Below, one piece after another: positions 1-6,612 of a stretch of DNA of 10,010 bases. A program made the translations under genes and the position numbers. Numbering within the stretch: the first letter of the stretch is position 1; every line of letters begins with the position of its first letter. A model generated the notes under the pieces. The model did not search any database. It saw nothing but the letters and a program-made list of their open reading frames with translations, and was not told the origin of the DNA. The stretch covers positions 14,784-24,793 of the forward strand of contig DEHC01000079.1 in NCBI GenBank assembly GCA_002351705.1, read 5' to 3'. The stretch is from Gammaproteobacteria bacterium UBA2810. GTDB taxonomy: Bacteria; Pseudomonadota; Gammaproteobacteria; Enterobacterales; Succinivibrionaceae.

Positions 1-2
1 GC

Positions 3-1184
3 TCAGTCCCTGTCCTTGCGGTAGGTACGGTGGTGAGCGTCGTCGGAACGTCCCCTGTACGGGCTTCCAGGTCTCTGCGGCCTTTTCCCGCCGGACGAAC
101 GGTGCCAGTGCCCTGAGCGGGCTGAGTCAGACCTGCCCCCGAAGGAGCCGCGGTCAGCTCCGGAGTGCCTCTTCTCCGGAGCCTCATCCAGGTCGAAGGA
201 GTACTTCCTGCTGTCAGGCTTTCTCGGTGACCTGCGGTCATCACTGCGCGAAAGAGGCTTTCTCTTGTGCTCTCCGGGAGCTGACTGCTCACTGTCGTCC
301 CTGCGGCGCCTCGTCCTGCCCTTCTCCGGATCGCCGGCCTCATCGCGGAAGCGTCTCTTCTCAAGAGGGGAATAGCGGCTCCTGCGGCCCTTCCCGTAAG
401 GGCTCTCCTTCGAGGAGCTCCTGAACTCCCTTACCGCCTCGGTCTCGTCAGGCAGATCAACCATATGCCTGAGGTAATTCACCTCGGAGAGCGACAGCTC
501 CTCCCAGGAGCCGCGGCTTAAGGATCTGCTGAGGGTCAGAGTGCCATACCTTATTCTGATAAGGCGGCTCACCCTGAGGCCGACTGCCTCGAAAATCCTT
601 CTTACCTCACGGTTCCTGCCCTCGTGGAGGACGACGTTGTACCACCTGTTGATGCCCTCGCCCCCGACAAAGGTGATTTTGTCAAAGGCTGCCATGCCGT
701 CGGAGAGCTCGACGCCCTTTCTGAGCTTCTCGAGGATCTCATCGCTTATCTCGCCGAAGACTCGTACGGAGTACTCCCTCTCGATTACATGCGAGGGATG
801 CATCAGGCGGTTTGCGAGCTCACCGTCATTGGTGAAGAGGATGAGGCCGGTGGTATTGATGTCAAGCCTTCCGACCGACACCCAGCGGCTGTCCGGGATG
901 ATGGGAAGCGCCTCGAACACCGACGGCCTGCCATCGGGATCGCTTCTTGAGCAGATCTCCCCGTCCGGCTTGTTGTAGGCTAGTACCCTGCAGACCGGCT
1001 TGTCACGGGAGACCTCGGTCACGAATTTGCCGTCGACGTAAATTTTGTCCCCGGGGCTCGCCCTGTCGCCGAGCTTGGCGATCCGGTTATTGATTCTGAC
1101 CCGCCCTGAGGAGATTACCTGTTCCATTCCGCGGCGTGACCCCATGCCAATCTCGGCAAGGATTTTCTGAAGCTTTACACTCAT
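3..1184 (-). CDS. rluB: 23S rRNA pseudouridine synthase, RluB type, with long basic C-terminal tail
   Basis: This enzyme isomerises a uridine of 23S rRNA to pseudouridine (U2605 in E. coli for RluB). From the chosen ATG at 1184 the protein is 393 residues. An S4 RNA-binding domain occupies about residues 1-60 (MSVKLQKILAEIGMGSRR), followed by the catalytic domain with the motif GRLDINTTGLILFTNDG; Asp108 is the expected catalytic residue. LHEGRNREVRRIFEAVG near residues 187-203 is the usual RluB/RsuA-family signature. From about residue 255 the protein turns into a tail of roughly 140 residues rich in Arg, Ser, Asp, Lys and Gly, probably disordered; E. coli RluB is about 290 residues, so this tail is much longer. 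An in-frame ATG at 1244 would add 20 residues, but family members begin at the MSxKLQK position and neither ATG has a strong Shine-Dalgarno. The stop ends 2 bp from the window edge. RluB rather than RluE/RluF is inferred from motifs and the basic tail. Confidence 0.9.
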   Translation of the reverse strand: MSVKLQKILAEIGMGSRRGMEQVISSGRVRINNRIAKLGDRASPGDKIYVDGKFVTEVSRDKPVCRVLAYNKPDGEICSRSDPDGRPSVFEALPIIPDSRWVSVGRLDINTTGLILFTNDGELANRLMHPSHVIEREYSVRVFGEISDEILEKLRKGVELSDGMAAFDKITFVGGEGINRWYNVVLHEGRNREVRRIFEAVGLRVSRLIRIRYGTLTLSRSLSRGSWEELSLSEVNYLRHMVDLPDETEAVREFRSSSKESPYGKGRRSRYSPLEKRRFRDEAGDPEKGRTRRRRDDSEQSAPGEHKRKPLSRSDDRRSPRKPDSRKYSFDLDEAPEKRHSGADRGSFGGRSDSARSGHWHRSSGGKRPQRPGSPYRGRSDDAHHRTYRKDRD

Positions 1185-1222
1185 ATTCGACTCTGTTTCA
1201 CTTGAAATGGATAAATTCTGGA

Positions 1223-1241
1223 GGAGGCGCTCTGCGCCTCC
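1223..1241 (-). other. Perfect hairpin in the tatD-rluB gap
   Basis: The arms 1223-1230 and 1234-1241 form a perfect 8-bp stem (GGAGGCGC / GCGCCTCC) with a 3-nt loop. No U-tract follows on either strand, so it is not a standard intrinsic terminator. It lies 38 nt upstream of the chosen rluB start and just inside the alternative upstream ATG. It could be an mRNA stability or translation element for rluB, or a weak terminator for tatD. The structure is read directly; the role is inferred. Confidence 0.5.
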
Positions 1242-1255
1242 CATAATATAACACG

Positions 1256-1288
1256 GCGGAATCTTTTCTAACGGGGAAAGGATTCCGC
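1256..1288 (-). other. Inverted repeat across the tatD stop codon
   Basis: The 8-nt arms 1256-1263 (GCGGAATC) and 1281-1288 (GATTCCGC) are exact reverse complements with a 17-nt loop that contains the tatD stop (1268-1270). On the minus strand the sequence after it is GTGTTATATT, not a clean U-tract. It may contribute, with the hairpin at 1223-1241, to 3'-end formation of the tatD transcript; the long loop keeps confidence low. Confidence 0.35.
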
Positions 1289-2062
1289 GAGGCTGACACT
1301 GAAAAGCTGCTCGAAATTGGCGCTCGTCTGCTCGAGGACCCTTTCGTACTCAACGCCCTTGACCTCGGCAAGCTTCTCGGCGGTCTTCACCACGAAGGCA
1401 GGCTCGTTGGAGCGACCGCGGTACGGGACAGGCGCGAGATACGGAGAGTCAGTCTCCACAAGAAGCCTGTCAAGCGGGACATACCTCGCGAGCTCCCGGA
1501 TGTTCTCGCCGCTTTTGAAGGTGATTATGCCGTTCACCGATATGTAGAAGCCCGCGTCGAGGACTTTCCCCGCAAAATCAAGGCTCTCGGCGCAGGAGTG
1601 GAATATCCCTCCGACATCGGAGGCGCGCTCGGACCTCACGATATTCCAGGTGTCCAGAGGAGCCTGCCGTGCATGGATCACAAGGGGGAGACGGAGCTCG
1701 CGCGCCATGGCAATCTGCCTGATGAAGTCGCGCTGCTGCGTGACCTTGGTGTCAGCGTCGTAGTAGTAGTCAAGACCCACCTCGCCTATCGCGATGACCT
1801 TGGGGTTACTGCAGCATTCCCTCAGCTGCTCCTCGGTCCATTCAGCGCTGATATTCTCCGGGTGCGTGCCTGCCGTGAGCCAGACATTGTCATAGGGGGC
1901 GGAGTCCGCGGCCATTTTTGCAAACTGCGGCAGCTCGCAGCAGATGTTCAGCATATGGGTCACTCCGGCCGCCATGGCGTTCCTGTAGGCGTCCTCAAAG
2001 CTCTCATGCTGCTCGCGGAAATTAAGATCGGAAATATGACAGTGTGAATCTACCAGAAACAT
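1268..2062 (-). CDS. ycfH: TatD-family metal-dependent hydrolase, YcfH subtype
   Basis: A 264-residue TIM-barrel metallohydrolase of the TatD family; members have DNase (3'-5' exonuclease) activity, while the cellular job of the YcfH subtype is not settled. Expected metal ligands are visible in order: His7 and His9 in DSHCH, Glu94 in IGEVGLDYYYD, His130 in LVIHAR, His155 in FHS and Asp205 in LLVETDSPYLAPVPYRG. Length and the C-terminal signature match E. coli YcfH (265 residues). Where E. coli has HCF after the metal histidine, this protein has HSC. The ATG at 2062 is preceded by GAGG at suitable spacing, inside the end of holB; the gap to holB is 8 bp, so translation is probably coupled. The place after tmk-holB is the usual one in gammaproteobacteria. 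The PilZ gene found between holB and tatD in pseudomonads is absent. Confidence 0.94.
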   Translation of the reverse strand: MFLVDSHCHISDLNFREQHESFEDAYRNAMAAGVTHMLNICCELPQFAKMAADSAPYDNVWLTAGTHPENISAEWTEEQLRECCSNPKVIAIGEVGLDYYYDADTKVTQQRDFIRQIAMARELRLPLVIHARQAPLDTWNIVRSERASDVGGIFHSCAESLDFAGKVLDAGFYISVNGIITFKSGENIRELARYVPLDRLLVETDSPYLAPVPYRGRSNEPAFVVKTAEKLAEVKGVEYERVLEQTSANFEQLFSVSLAESFPR

Positions 2063-2070
2063 CGCAAACC

Positions 2071-3078
2071 TCAGAATGACGCGGCGGCGCGGTTGAGCCA
2101 GTCAAGCACGCGGAGCCTCAGCATGCCTGACGGTATAGCCCCGTCAGGATCCCTGATGTCCTGCAGATCCTCCATGAGCCGGACGATTGTCTCGCCGTTG
2201 AGCCGCATGAGCGGGTTGTCCGGGGAAATCCTGCCGAGGATCAGCGAGGCCTTCTCGTTCTGCAGGACCTTTCTCGCATAGACATCGTGCAGGCAGAAAT
2301 AGAAGAGCCGGTAAATCACGTCAGGCTTGCTGATGTTGTCATGGAGCCAGGAGGCGGCCTGCGCGAGATAGGCATCGATCGCATCAAGCACGTCCACAGC
2401 GGCGCTCGGGTCGCCGAGGAACTCCCTGAACGACGTGATGAGCGCGTCAAGGTACTTCCCCATGTCGTTCTCGACAAAGTGCAGGGTCTGCACCGGCGAG
2501 CTGCCGCAGAGCCTGTAGTAATAGCGGAGGTTCGGCAGATCGCCGCTGATGTTCTGGTACATCCAGGCCTTCGCCGACTCGAAGTCAGGAGAGTCGACCC
2601 TGAGGATCCTCGAGCGGCTGAGGACAGTCGGCAGGAGCCTGTGGATATCATCTGTCGTCAGGATGAAGAGCACCCGGCCGACCGGCTCCTCAAGGACCTT
2701 GAGCAGAGCATTCGCGGCCGCCTCGCTCATGTTCTCGGCATTGTAGATGATGACTAGCTTGCCGACGCCGAACCGCGGGGTCTCGCTGACGAGGCCCCCG
2801 ATCTTCCTAACCGCGTCGATTGAAATGGTGCTGTTCTCGCCCTCGCCGATGATGAGCGCGTCTGGATGCGTGCCGTCGGCGAGCATCAGGCAGGAGTGGC
2901 ATTTGCCGCAGTAGCCGTCTGGCTTCGGATTCTCACAGAGGAAAAGGCTGCCCATGTTCCTCGCAAAGGTCTTCTTGCCGAGACCGTCAGCGCCTGAGAC
3001 AATGATCGAGTTCGGTACCCTTCCTGAATTGAAAGTATCAAGCCACACCTTCCAGGGCTTCTCTAGCCACGGGAACAC
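2071..3078 (-). CDS. holB: DNA polymerase III delta' subunit, GTG start
   Basis: Delta' is part of the clamp-loader complex that places the beta sliding clamp on primed DNA. From the GTG at 3078 the protein is 335 residues, like E. coli HolB (334). The AAA+ fold begins with a degenerate P-loop, GADGLGKKTFA (about residues 29-39): GK is kept but Lys replaces Thr/Ser, fitting a subunit that does not hydrolyse ATP. A zinc module follows with Cys48, Cys57, Cys60 and Cys63, then THPD, and AAANALLKVLEEP near residues 120-132. The SRC motif seen in many clamp-loader subunits reads SRS here (about 154-156). An ATG at 3114 would add 12 residues but has GAGG almost touching it, whereas GGAGGT lies 6 nt before the GTG, and FPWLEKPW then aligns with the E. 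coli N-terminus MRWYPWLRP. The gene overlaps the end of tmk by 16 bp, which suggests translational coupling. Confidence 0.93.
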   Translation of the reverse strand: MFPWLEKPWKVWLDTFNSGRVPNSIIVSGADGLGKKTFARNMGSLFLCENPKPDGYCGKCHSCLMLADGTHPDALIIGEGENSTISIDAVRKIGGLVSETPRFGVGKLVIIYNAENMSEAAANALLKVLEEPVGRVLFILTTDDIHRLLPTVLSRSRILRVDSPDFESAKAWMYQNISGDLPNLRYYYRLCGSSPVQTLHFVENDMGKYLDALITSFREFLGDPSAAVDVLDAIDAYLAQAASWLHDNISKPDVIYRLFYFCLHDVYARKVLQNEKASLILGRISPDNPLMRLNGETIVRLMEDLQDIRDPDGAIPSGMLRLRVLDWLNRAAASF

Positions 3079-3704
3079 AGGAACACCTCCAGCCTCTGCC
3101 TGATATCGGCGCATACCTCTGTCTCAGTCCTTGAGGCGTCGACAACCTCGATGGAGCTGTCCTCCGCTGCGGCGTCAAGGTAGGCCTGCCTCACCCTGCG
3201 GAAGAACTCCAGCCGCTCGTTCTCGAAGCGGTCCGAGGCCTCGGCGCGCTTCCTCACGCGCTCAAAGCCCAGCTCCGGGCTGATGTCTAGGAGGAAGGTG
3301 AGATCCGGCCTGAAGTCCCCTATAGCCATGTGCCTGGCGGTCCTTAAGACACTGAGTTCAACCCCGCGGCCGCCGCCCTGGTAGGCAACGGTCGAGAGAT
3401 CATGCCTGTCGCCGACCACGAAGGTTCCCTCAGCAAGCGCCGGCCTGATGACATTCTCGACAAGCTGCGCCCTCGCGGCGTACATGACGAAGATTTCAGT
3501 GACGGGAAGTACCTTCTCCTGCCACTCATGCTTTATGGCGTTCCGGAGCTCCTCGGCAAGCGGGGTGCCGCCCGGCTCCCTCGTGTGCTTTACCTTCCTG
3601 CCTGACTCCGTGAGGAAGTCAGATACAGTCCTTATAGCAGTAGACTTGCCGGCGCCCTCTATCCCCTCAAGAACTATAAACGCGCCTTTGCCGGACTTTT
3701 CCAT
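3063..3704 (-). CDS. tmk: Thymidylate kinase (dTMP kinase)
   Basis: Phosphorylates dTMP to dTDP with ATP in the cytoplasm, an essential step to dTTP. The 213-residue protein has a P-loop GIEGAGKST (residues 14-22), the TREPGGT substrate-binding motif (41-47), GDRHDLSTVAYQGGGRG (98-114), where Asp-Arg contacts dTMP, and an Arg-rich LID at about 149-163 (RVRKRAEASDRFENE), as in the bacterial class with catalytic arginines in the LID instead of the P-loop. The frame is open up to an ATG at 3836, which would add 44 residues overlapping the end of mltG. The ATG at 3704 is chosen because GGGAGA (3712-3717) lies 7 nt upstream and the length then equals E. coli Tmk (213). It follows mltG by 64 bp with no terminator between them, and its end overlaps holB. 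No odd residues seen. Confidence 0.95.
   Translation of the reverse strand: MEKSGKGAFIVLEGIEGAGKSTAIRTVSDFLTESGRKVKHTREPGGTPLAEELRNAIKHEWQEKVLPVTEIFVMYAARAQLVENVIRPALAEGTFVVGDRHDLSTVAYQGGGRGVELSVLRTARHMAIGDFRPDLTFLLDISPELGFERVRKRAEASDRFENERLEFFRRVRQAYLDAAAEDSSIEVVDASRTETEVCADIRQRLEVFLCSRG
3085..3090 (-). promoter_or_regulatory. Ribosome binding site that fixes the holB GTG start
   Basis: GGAGGT on the minus strand, 6 nt before GTG 3078-3076 and inside the last codons of tmk. The alternative ATG (3114) has its purine stretch only 1-2 nt away, too near to work. This site decides the holB start. Confidence 0.75.
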
Positions 3705-3711
3705 CTGGGCA

Positions 3712-3717
3712 TCTCCC
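3712..3717 (-). promoter_or_regulatory. Ribosome binding site that fixes the tmk start
   Basis: GGGAGA on the minus strand, 7 nt upstream of ATG 3704-3702. It supports the short start and argues against the 44-residue extension that the open frame would allow. Confidence 0.7.
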
Positions 3718-3768
3718 GTTTGACTGTGAATGATTTTATGTCTCAGCATCACTTTGCAGAATTCAGCA

Positions 3769-4854
3769 TCAGTGCTGCTTCTGTGCCTGGTCATCTGCCG
3801 GAGCCGCACCGTCTTCCACCGTGGCAGCTGGAGCATTATCCTGGCTCTTAAGGAACCTGCGGTACTCGGCGACGGCCCTCGCGTGCTCGGCTATGGTCTT
3901 CGAGAAGACGTGACCGCCCTTTCCGCTTGCCACAAAGTAAAGATAGTCGGACTCTGCGGGGTGCAGCACAGCCTCAATCGAGCCCTTCGAGGGCGCGGCT
4001 ATGGGAGTCGGAGGAAGCCCGTCTATGACATAGGTATTGTAGGGGTTCGCGTCAGCCAGATCAGACTTCGTGATCTTTCCCGTGTATCTGTCCCTTACCC
4101 CGTAAATCACCGTCGGATCAGTCTGCAGCTTCATGTGAAGCCTGAGGCGGTTGAGGAAAACGGAGGCCACGAGAGGCCGCTCTGACTCAGCAGATGTTTC
4201 CTTCTCGACAATGGAGGCAAGGATCAGCGCCTCATACTGGTTCTTGAACGGGAGCCCATCCGCGCGCTTAAGCCATTCCTCATCCAGGAATTTTCTTAGC
4301 GCATCGTGAGAGCGTTTCAGGATGGCGCTCTCGGTGTCGTCGGCCTCGTAGTTGAACGTGTCAGGAAGGAAAAGTCCCTCGGGGTTTTCATGCCCGAGCC
4401 CGAGCCTCCCGGACACCTCGCTGTAGGAAAGCCCGGCGAGATCATGCTTCAGACGCTTCTCGCCCGCAAGGACCTTAAGGTAATCATCGAGTGTCCTTCC
4501 CTCAACCAGGGTGACCCGGAATACCTTGGCCTTTCCGGTGACAAAGAGCCGGAGCGCGTCGGCAAGCGTGCTGCAGTCCTCGAGCGAGTAGATGCCGACC
4601 TTGATGTTCTGCACATCCGGATGCTGCTTGAGCCAGTATGAGAGGACGTACTGGTTGAACTCCTTTCCGGTGAGGCGCCCCGCGAGCGACTTGGCCGTAT
4701 CGCCGGCACGGACCTGGAACTCATCCTTCGGAACAGTGATTGCGGCGCTGTCAAGCGCGCTTAAGGCCGAGTCAAACCAGTGCTTGCCGTATACGGCAGC
4801 TCCTGCGGCTGCAAGGAAAAAAAGCAGGACAATGGCGCGCAGTATATTCTTCAA
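3769..4854 (-). CDS. mltG: Endolytic murein transglycosylase MltG (YceG-like), TTG start
   Basis: An inner-membrane enzyme that cuts nascent peptidoglycan glycan strands and is thought to release them from the synthesis machinery. The protein (361 residues from TTG 4854) starts with a short cytoplasmic piece and one membrane anchor (about residues 5-23, AIVLLFFLAAAGAAVYG), then a LysM-like part and the YceG domain. The catalytic glutamate lies in ILASIVEKETSAESE (Glu217, equivalent to E. coli Glu218), followed by VFLNRLRLHMKLQTDPTVIYG. The last 20-25 residues form an Ala/Asp/Gln-rich tail beyond the E. coli end. There is no ATG near the start. One TTG at 4869 is possible, but the TTG at 4854 has GGAG 6 nt upstream and gives MKNILRA, matching E. 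coli MKKVLL. An intrinsic terminator lies just upstream (4871-4903), so expression needs read-through or a promoter inside fabF. pabC, the usual upstream neighbour, is missing. Confidence 0.93.
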   Translation of the reverse strand: MKNILRAIVLLFFLAAAGAAVYGKHWFDSALSALDSAAITVPKDEFQVRAGDTAKSLAGRLTGKEFNQYVLSYWLKQHPDVQNIKVGIYSLEDCSTLADALRLFVTGKAKVFRVTLVEGRTLDDYLKVLAGEKRLKHDLAGLSYSEVSGRLGLGHENPEGLFLPDTFNYEADDTESAILKRSHDALRKFLDEEWLKRADGLPFKNQYEALILASIVEKETSAESERPLVASVFLNRLRLHMKLQTDPTVIYGVRDRYTGKITKSDLADANPYNTYVIDGLPPTPIAAPSKGSIEAVLHPAESDYLYFVASGKGGHVFSKTIAEHARAVAEYRRFLKSQDNAPAATVEDGAAPADDQAQKQH

Positions 4855-4860
4855 GTGAGG

Positions 4861-4864
4861 CTCC
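4861..4864 (-). promoter_or_regulatory. Ribosome binding site for the mltG TTG start
   Basis: GGAG on the minus strand, 6 nt before TTG 4854-4852. It begins only 6 nt after the U-tract of the upstream terminator, so terminator folding and ribosome access could influence each other. Confidence 0.6.
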
Positions 4865-4870
4865 GGCAAT

Positions 4871-4903
4871 AAAAAAGGGGAAACTCCCTCAGGAATCCCC
4901 CTT
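4871..4903 (-). terminator. Intrinsic terminator between fabF and mltG
   Basis: On the minus strand the arms AAGGGGGATTCC (4903-4892) and GGAGTTTCCCCTT (4887-4875) pair with a TGAG loop, including an uninterrupted 6-bp AAGGGG/CCCCTT base and some G-U pairs with one bulged T above it. Six Ts run at 4876-4871. It lies 36 nt after the fabF stop. This is a strong structure and probably ends most fab transcripts, leaving mltG, tmk, holB and tatD to read-through or an internal promoter. Confidence 0.85.
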
Positions 4904-4939
4904 CTCGAAACTAATCCAGAAAATGCATCAGCTGCTCAT

Positions 4940-6190
4940 TCAGCCCTTGAACTTCTTGAACATGATCGAGCTGTTGGTGCCTCCGAATCCGAATGAGTTC
5001 GACAGAGCGTAATTGATCTCTGCCTCCTGGGCAGTGTTTGCAACCAGGTTGAGATCAGCGCACTCGTCATCAGGATTTTCAAGGTTGATGGTCGGAGGAG
5101 CAACATTGTCAACAGTCGCAAGGATCGAGAAAATCGACTCGATTGCGCCGGCTGCTCCGAGAAGGTGCCCGGTCATCGACTTGGTTGAGCTGATCCTGAC
5201 GTTCCTGATGCCCTCGCCGAACACGGAGCGCATGCCCCTGATCTCGCCGATATCGCCCTGCGGGGTCGAGGTGCCGTGGGCATTGACGTAATCAATCATG
5301 TCAGGGGTTACGCCTGCGTCCGCAATGGCGTTCTTCATGGCAAGGGCAGCGCCTGATCCGTCCGGGCAGGGAGCGGTCATGTGGTGTGCGTCGGAGCTCA
5401 TGCCGAATCCGGCGAACTCCGCGTAAATCTTCGCGCCGCGCTTCTTTGCGTGCTCGAGCTCCTCGAGGACAATGATGCCCGCGCCGTCGCCGAGGACAAA
5501 CCCGTCACGCTCCTTGTCCCAGGGCCTTGATGCCTTCTCAGGCTCGTCATTCCTGGTGGAGAGGGCCTTGAGGGCGCTGAACCCGCCGAGACCCATCGGG
5601 GTTGAGGCCTTCTCGGAGCCGCCGCAGACCATGACATCGGCATCGCCGTACTGGATCATCCTTGCGGAAAGCCCGATCGAGTGGGTTCCGGTCGAGCATG
5701 CGGTGGTTACTGCAATGCTCGGGCCGCGGATCCCCTTCATAATTGAGAGCTGTCCGGCTGCCATGTTGATGATGGTTGACGGAACGAAGAACGGGCTGAT
5801 GTGCCTCGGTCCCTTCTCAATGAGCCTGGTGTGGTTCATCTCGATATAGCCGAGACCGCCGATGCCGGAGCCGATTGAAACGCCGATGCGTGCCCTGTTG
5901 TCATCGTTTATCTCGATGCCGCAGTCATCAATGGCCTGGATGCCGGCAGCGACTGCGTACTGGATGAAGAGATCCATCTTCTTGTTGTCTTTGGGTGAAA
6001 GACCGTAGGCAGCCGCATCGAAGTTCTTGACCTGTCCGGCGATTTTGGACGCGAATGCAGCTGTATCGAATCCCTCGGCGAGACCTATACCGCTGTGTCC
6101 GGCTTTAATATTATCCCAGGAGTCCTTCACTGAATTGCCTACAGGACAGACGATACCCATACCGGTTACAACGACTCTGCGATTAGACAC
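4940..6190 (-). CDS. fabF: 3-oxoacyl-ACP synthase II (KAS II), GTG start
   Basis: Condenses malonyl-ACP with a growing acyl-ACP in fatty-acid elongation; in E. coli FabF also elongates C16:1 to C18:1 and adjusts membrane composition with temperature. The 416-residue protein has the full thiolase-fold Cys-His-His set: Cys165 in VTTACSTGTHSIG, His305 in NAHGTSTPQGD, and Lys337 and His342 in TKSMTGHLLGAAGA, plus the Gly-rich C-terminal NSFGFGGTNSS. The frame continues upstream to a TTG at 6205, but that codon overlaps the ribosome binding site itself. GTG 6190 lies 8 nt after GGAGG and yields MSNRRVVVTG, matching the E. coli start MSKRRVVVTG. The gene follows acpP by 99 bp with a hairpin between them, and an intrinsic terminator follows it, so it is the last fab gene of the group. 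Confidence 0.96.
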   Translation of the reverse strand: MSNRRVVVTGMGIVCPVGNSVKDSWDNIKAGHSGIGLAEGFDTAAFASKIAGQVKNFDAAAYGLSPKDNKKMDLFIQYAVAAGIQAIDDCGIEINDDNRARIGVSIGSGIGGLGYIEMNHTRLIEKGPRHISPFFVPSTIINMAAGQLSIMKGIRGPSIAVTTACSTGTHSIGLSARMIQYGDADVMVCGGSEKASTPMGLGGFSALKALSTRNDEPEKASRPWDKERDGFVLGDGAGIIVLEELEHAKKRGAKIYAEFAGFGMSSDAHHMTAPCPDGSGAALAMKNAIADAGVTPDMIDYVNAHGTSTPQGDIGEIRGMRSVFGEGIRNVRISSTKSMTGHLLGAAGAIESIFSILATVDNVAPPTINLENPDDECADLNLVANTAQEAEINYALSNSFGFGGTNSSIMFKKFKG

Positions 6191-6198
6191 GGACAAAA

Positions 6199-6203
6199 CC
6201 TCC
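6199..6203 (-). promoter_or_regulatory. Ribosome binding site that fixes the fabF GTG start
   Basis: GGAGG on the minus strand, 8 nt before GTG 6190-6188. The upstream TTG at 6205 includes part of this site and so is excluded as start; a TTG at 6196 would be only 2 nt away. Confidence 0.75.
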
Positions 6204-6236
6204 AAGGAACAGCGTCACGAACTTAGAATCTGAATA

Positions 6237-6262
6237 AAGAGCGGCACTTCCGCCGCCCTCTT
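6237..6262 (-). terminator. Terminator-like hairpin between acpP and fabF (possible attenuator)
   Basis: The minus-strand arms AAGAG + CGGC (6262-6252, with a 2-nt GG bulge) and GCCG + CTCTT (6245-6237) make a 9-bp stem with a 6-nt loop. After it comes TATTC, so the U-tract is weak and interrupted. It lies 27 nt after the acpP stop. Such a leaky element would let acpP mRNA exceed fabF mRNA, in line with the abundance of ACP in cells; this consequence is inferred. Confidence 0.5.
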
Positions 6263-6289
6263 GATATTTCTGCTGAATACTAAAAAAGA

Positions 6290-6529
6290 TTACTTCTGGT
6301 GGGACTTGATGTACTCAATTGCACTCTTGACAGTAGTGATCTTCTCGGCATCCTCGTCGGGAATTTCAGTGTCGAACTTCTCTTCGAGAGCCATAACGAG
6401 CTCTACGGTGTCCAGAGAATCAGCGCCGAGATCGTCAACAAAGGAGGAATCCTCCTTTACATCCTCAGGCTTAACACCAAGCTGATCAACGATGATCTTC
6501 TTGACAGTCTCTTCAATGCTTTCACTCAT
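6290..6529 (-). CDS. acpP: Acyl carrier protein
   Basis: A small acidic cytosolic carrier (79 residues; E. coli AcpP has 78) that holds acyl chains as thioesters on a 4'-phosphopantetheine arm. The arm is attached to Ser38 within DDLGADSLDTVELVMALE, the universal ACP motif. The protein is strongly acidic, contains no arginine or cysteine, and ends with the usual helix IEYIKSHQK. The start ATG at 6529 is preceded by AAGGA about 11 nt upstream, a somewhat long spacing for a gene expected to be highly translated. It has its own promoter (6613-6641) after a strong terminator behind fabG, and a leader of roughly 75 nt with palindromic elements. The partners are encoded beside it: FabD loads malonate, FabH and FabF condense, FabG reduces, PlsX takes acyl groups off. 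Confidence 0.97.
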   Translation of the reverse strand: MSESIEETVKKIIVDQLGVKPEDVKEDSSFVDDLGADSLDTVELVMALEEKFDTEIPDEDAEKITTVKSAIEYIKSHQK

Positions 6530-6578
6530 AAACTGTTCTATCCTTTACAGTAATTAAAACAGGCGCACGACTAAGTCA

Positions 6579-6602
6579 CGGCCTAGGCCGCCACTCTCGG
6601 CC
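6579..6602 (-). promoter_or_regulatory. Palindromic leader element upstream of acpP
   Basis: The 12-bp perfect palindrome CGGCCTAGGCCG occupies 6579-6590. Its right half (6586-6590) can also pair with CGGCC at 6598-6602 over a 7-nt loop, so in RNA two mutually exclusive foldings exist. It lies a few bases downstream of the predicted transcription start of the acpP promoter, where either an operator or a leader hairpin could act. I recognise no known regulator site (it is not a FadR or FabR consensus that I know). Confidence 0.4.
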
Positions 6603-6612
6603 TATAGATTAG

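Noticed and set aside
1182..1244. N-terminal extension of RluB from ATG 1244
   Set aside because: The 20 extra residues have no family counterpart, would be encoded by the 1223-1241 hairpin, and no Shine-Dalgarno precedes 1244.
1245..1273. Possible promoter for rluB with TATATT at 1245-1250
   Set aside because: No acceptable -35 hexamer is found at 15-18 bp, and the predicted start would fall inside the hairpin.
3743..3771. Direct repeat TGATGCTGA at the mltG stop (3743-3751 and 3763-3771, minus strand)
   Set aside because: Two 9-nt copies only, one containing the stop codon; no arrangement like an iteron array or binding site cluster, so chance is the simpler reading.
3705..3836. N-terminal extension of Tmk from ATG 3836
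   Set aside because: It would overlap the end of mltG and add 44 unrelated residues; the ATG at 3704 has a good ribosome binding site and gives the family length.
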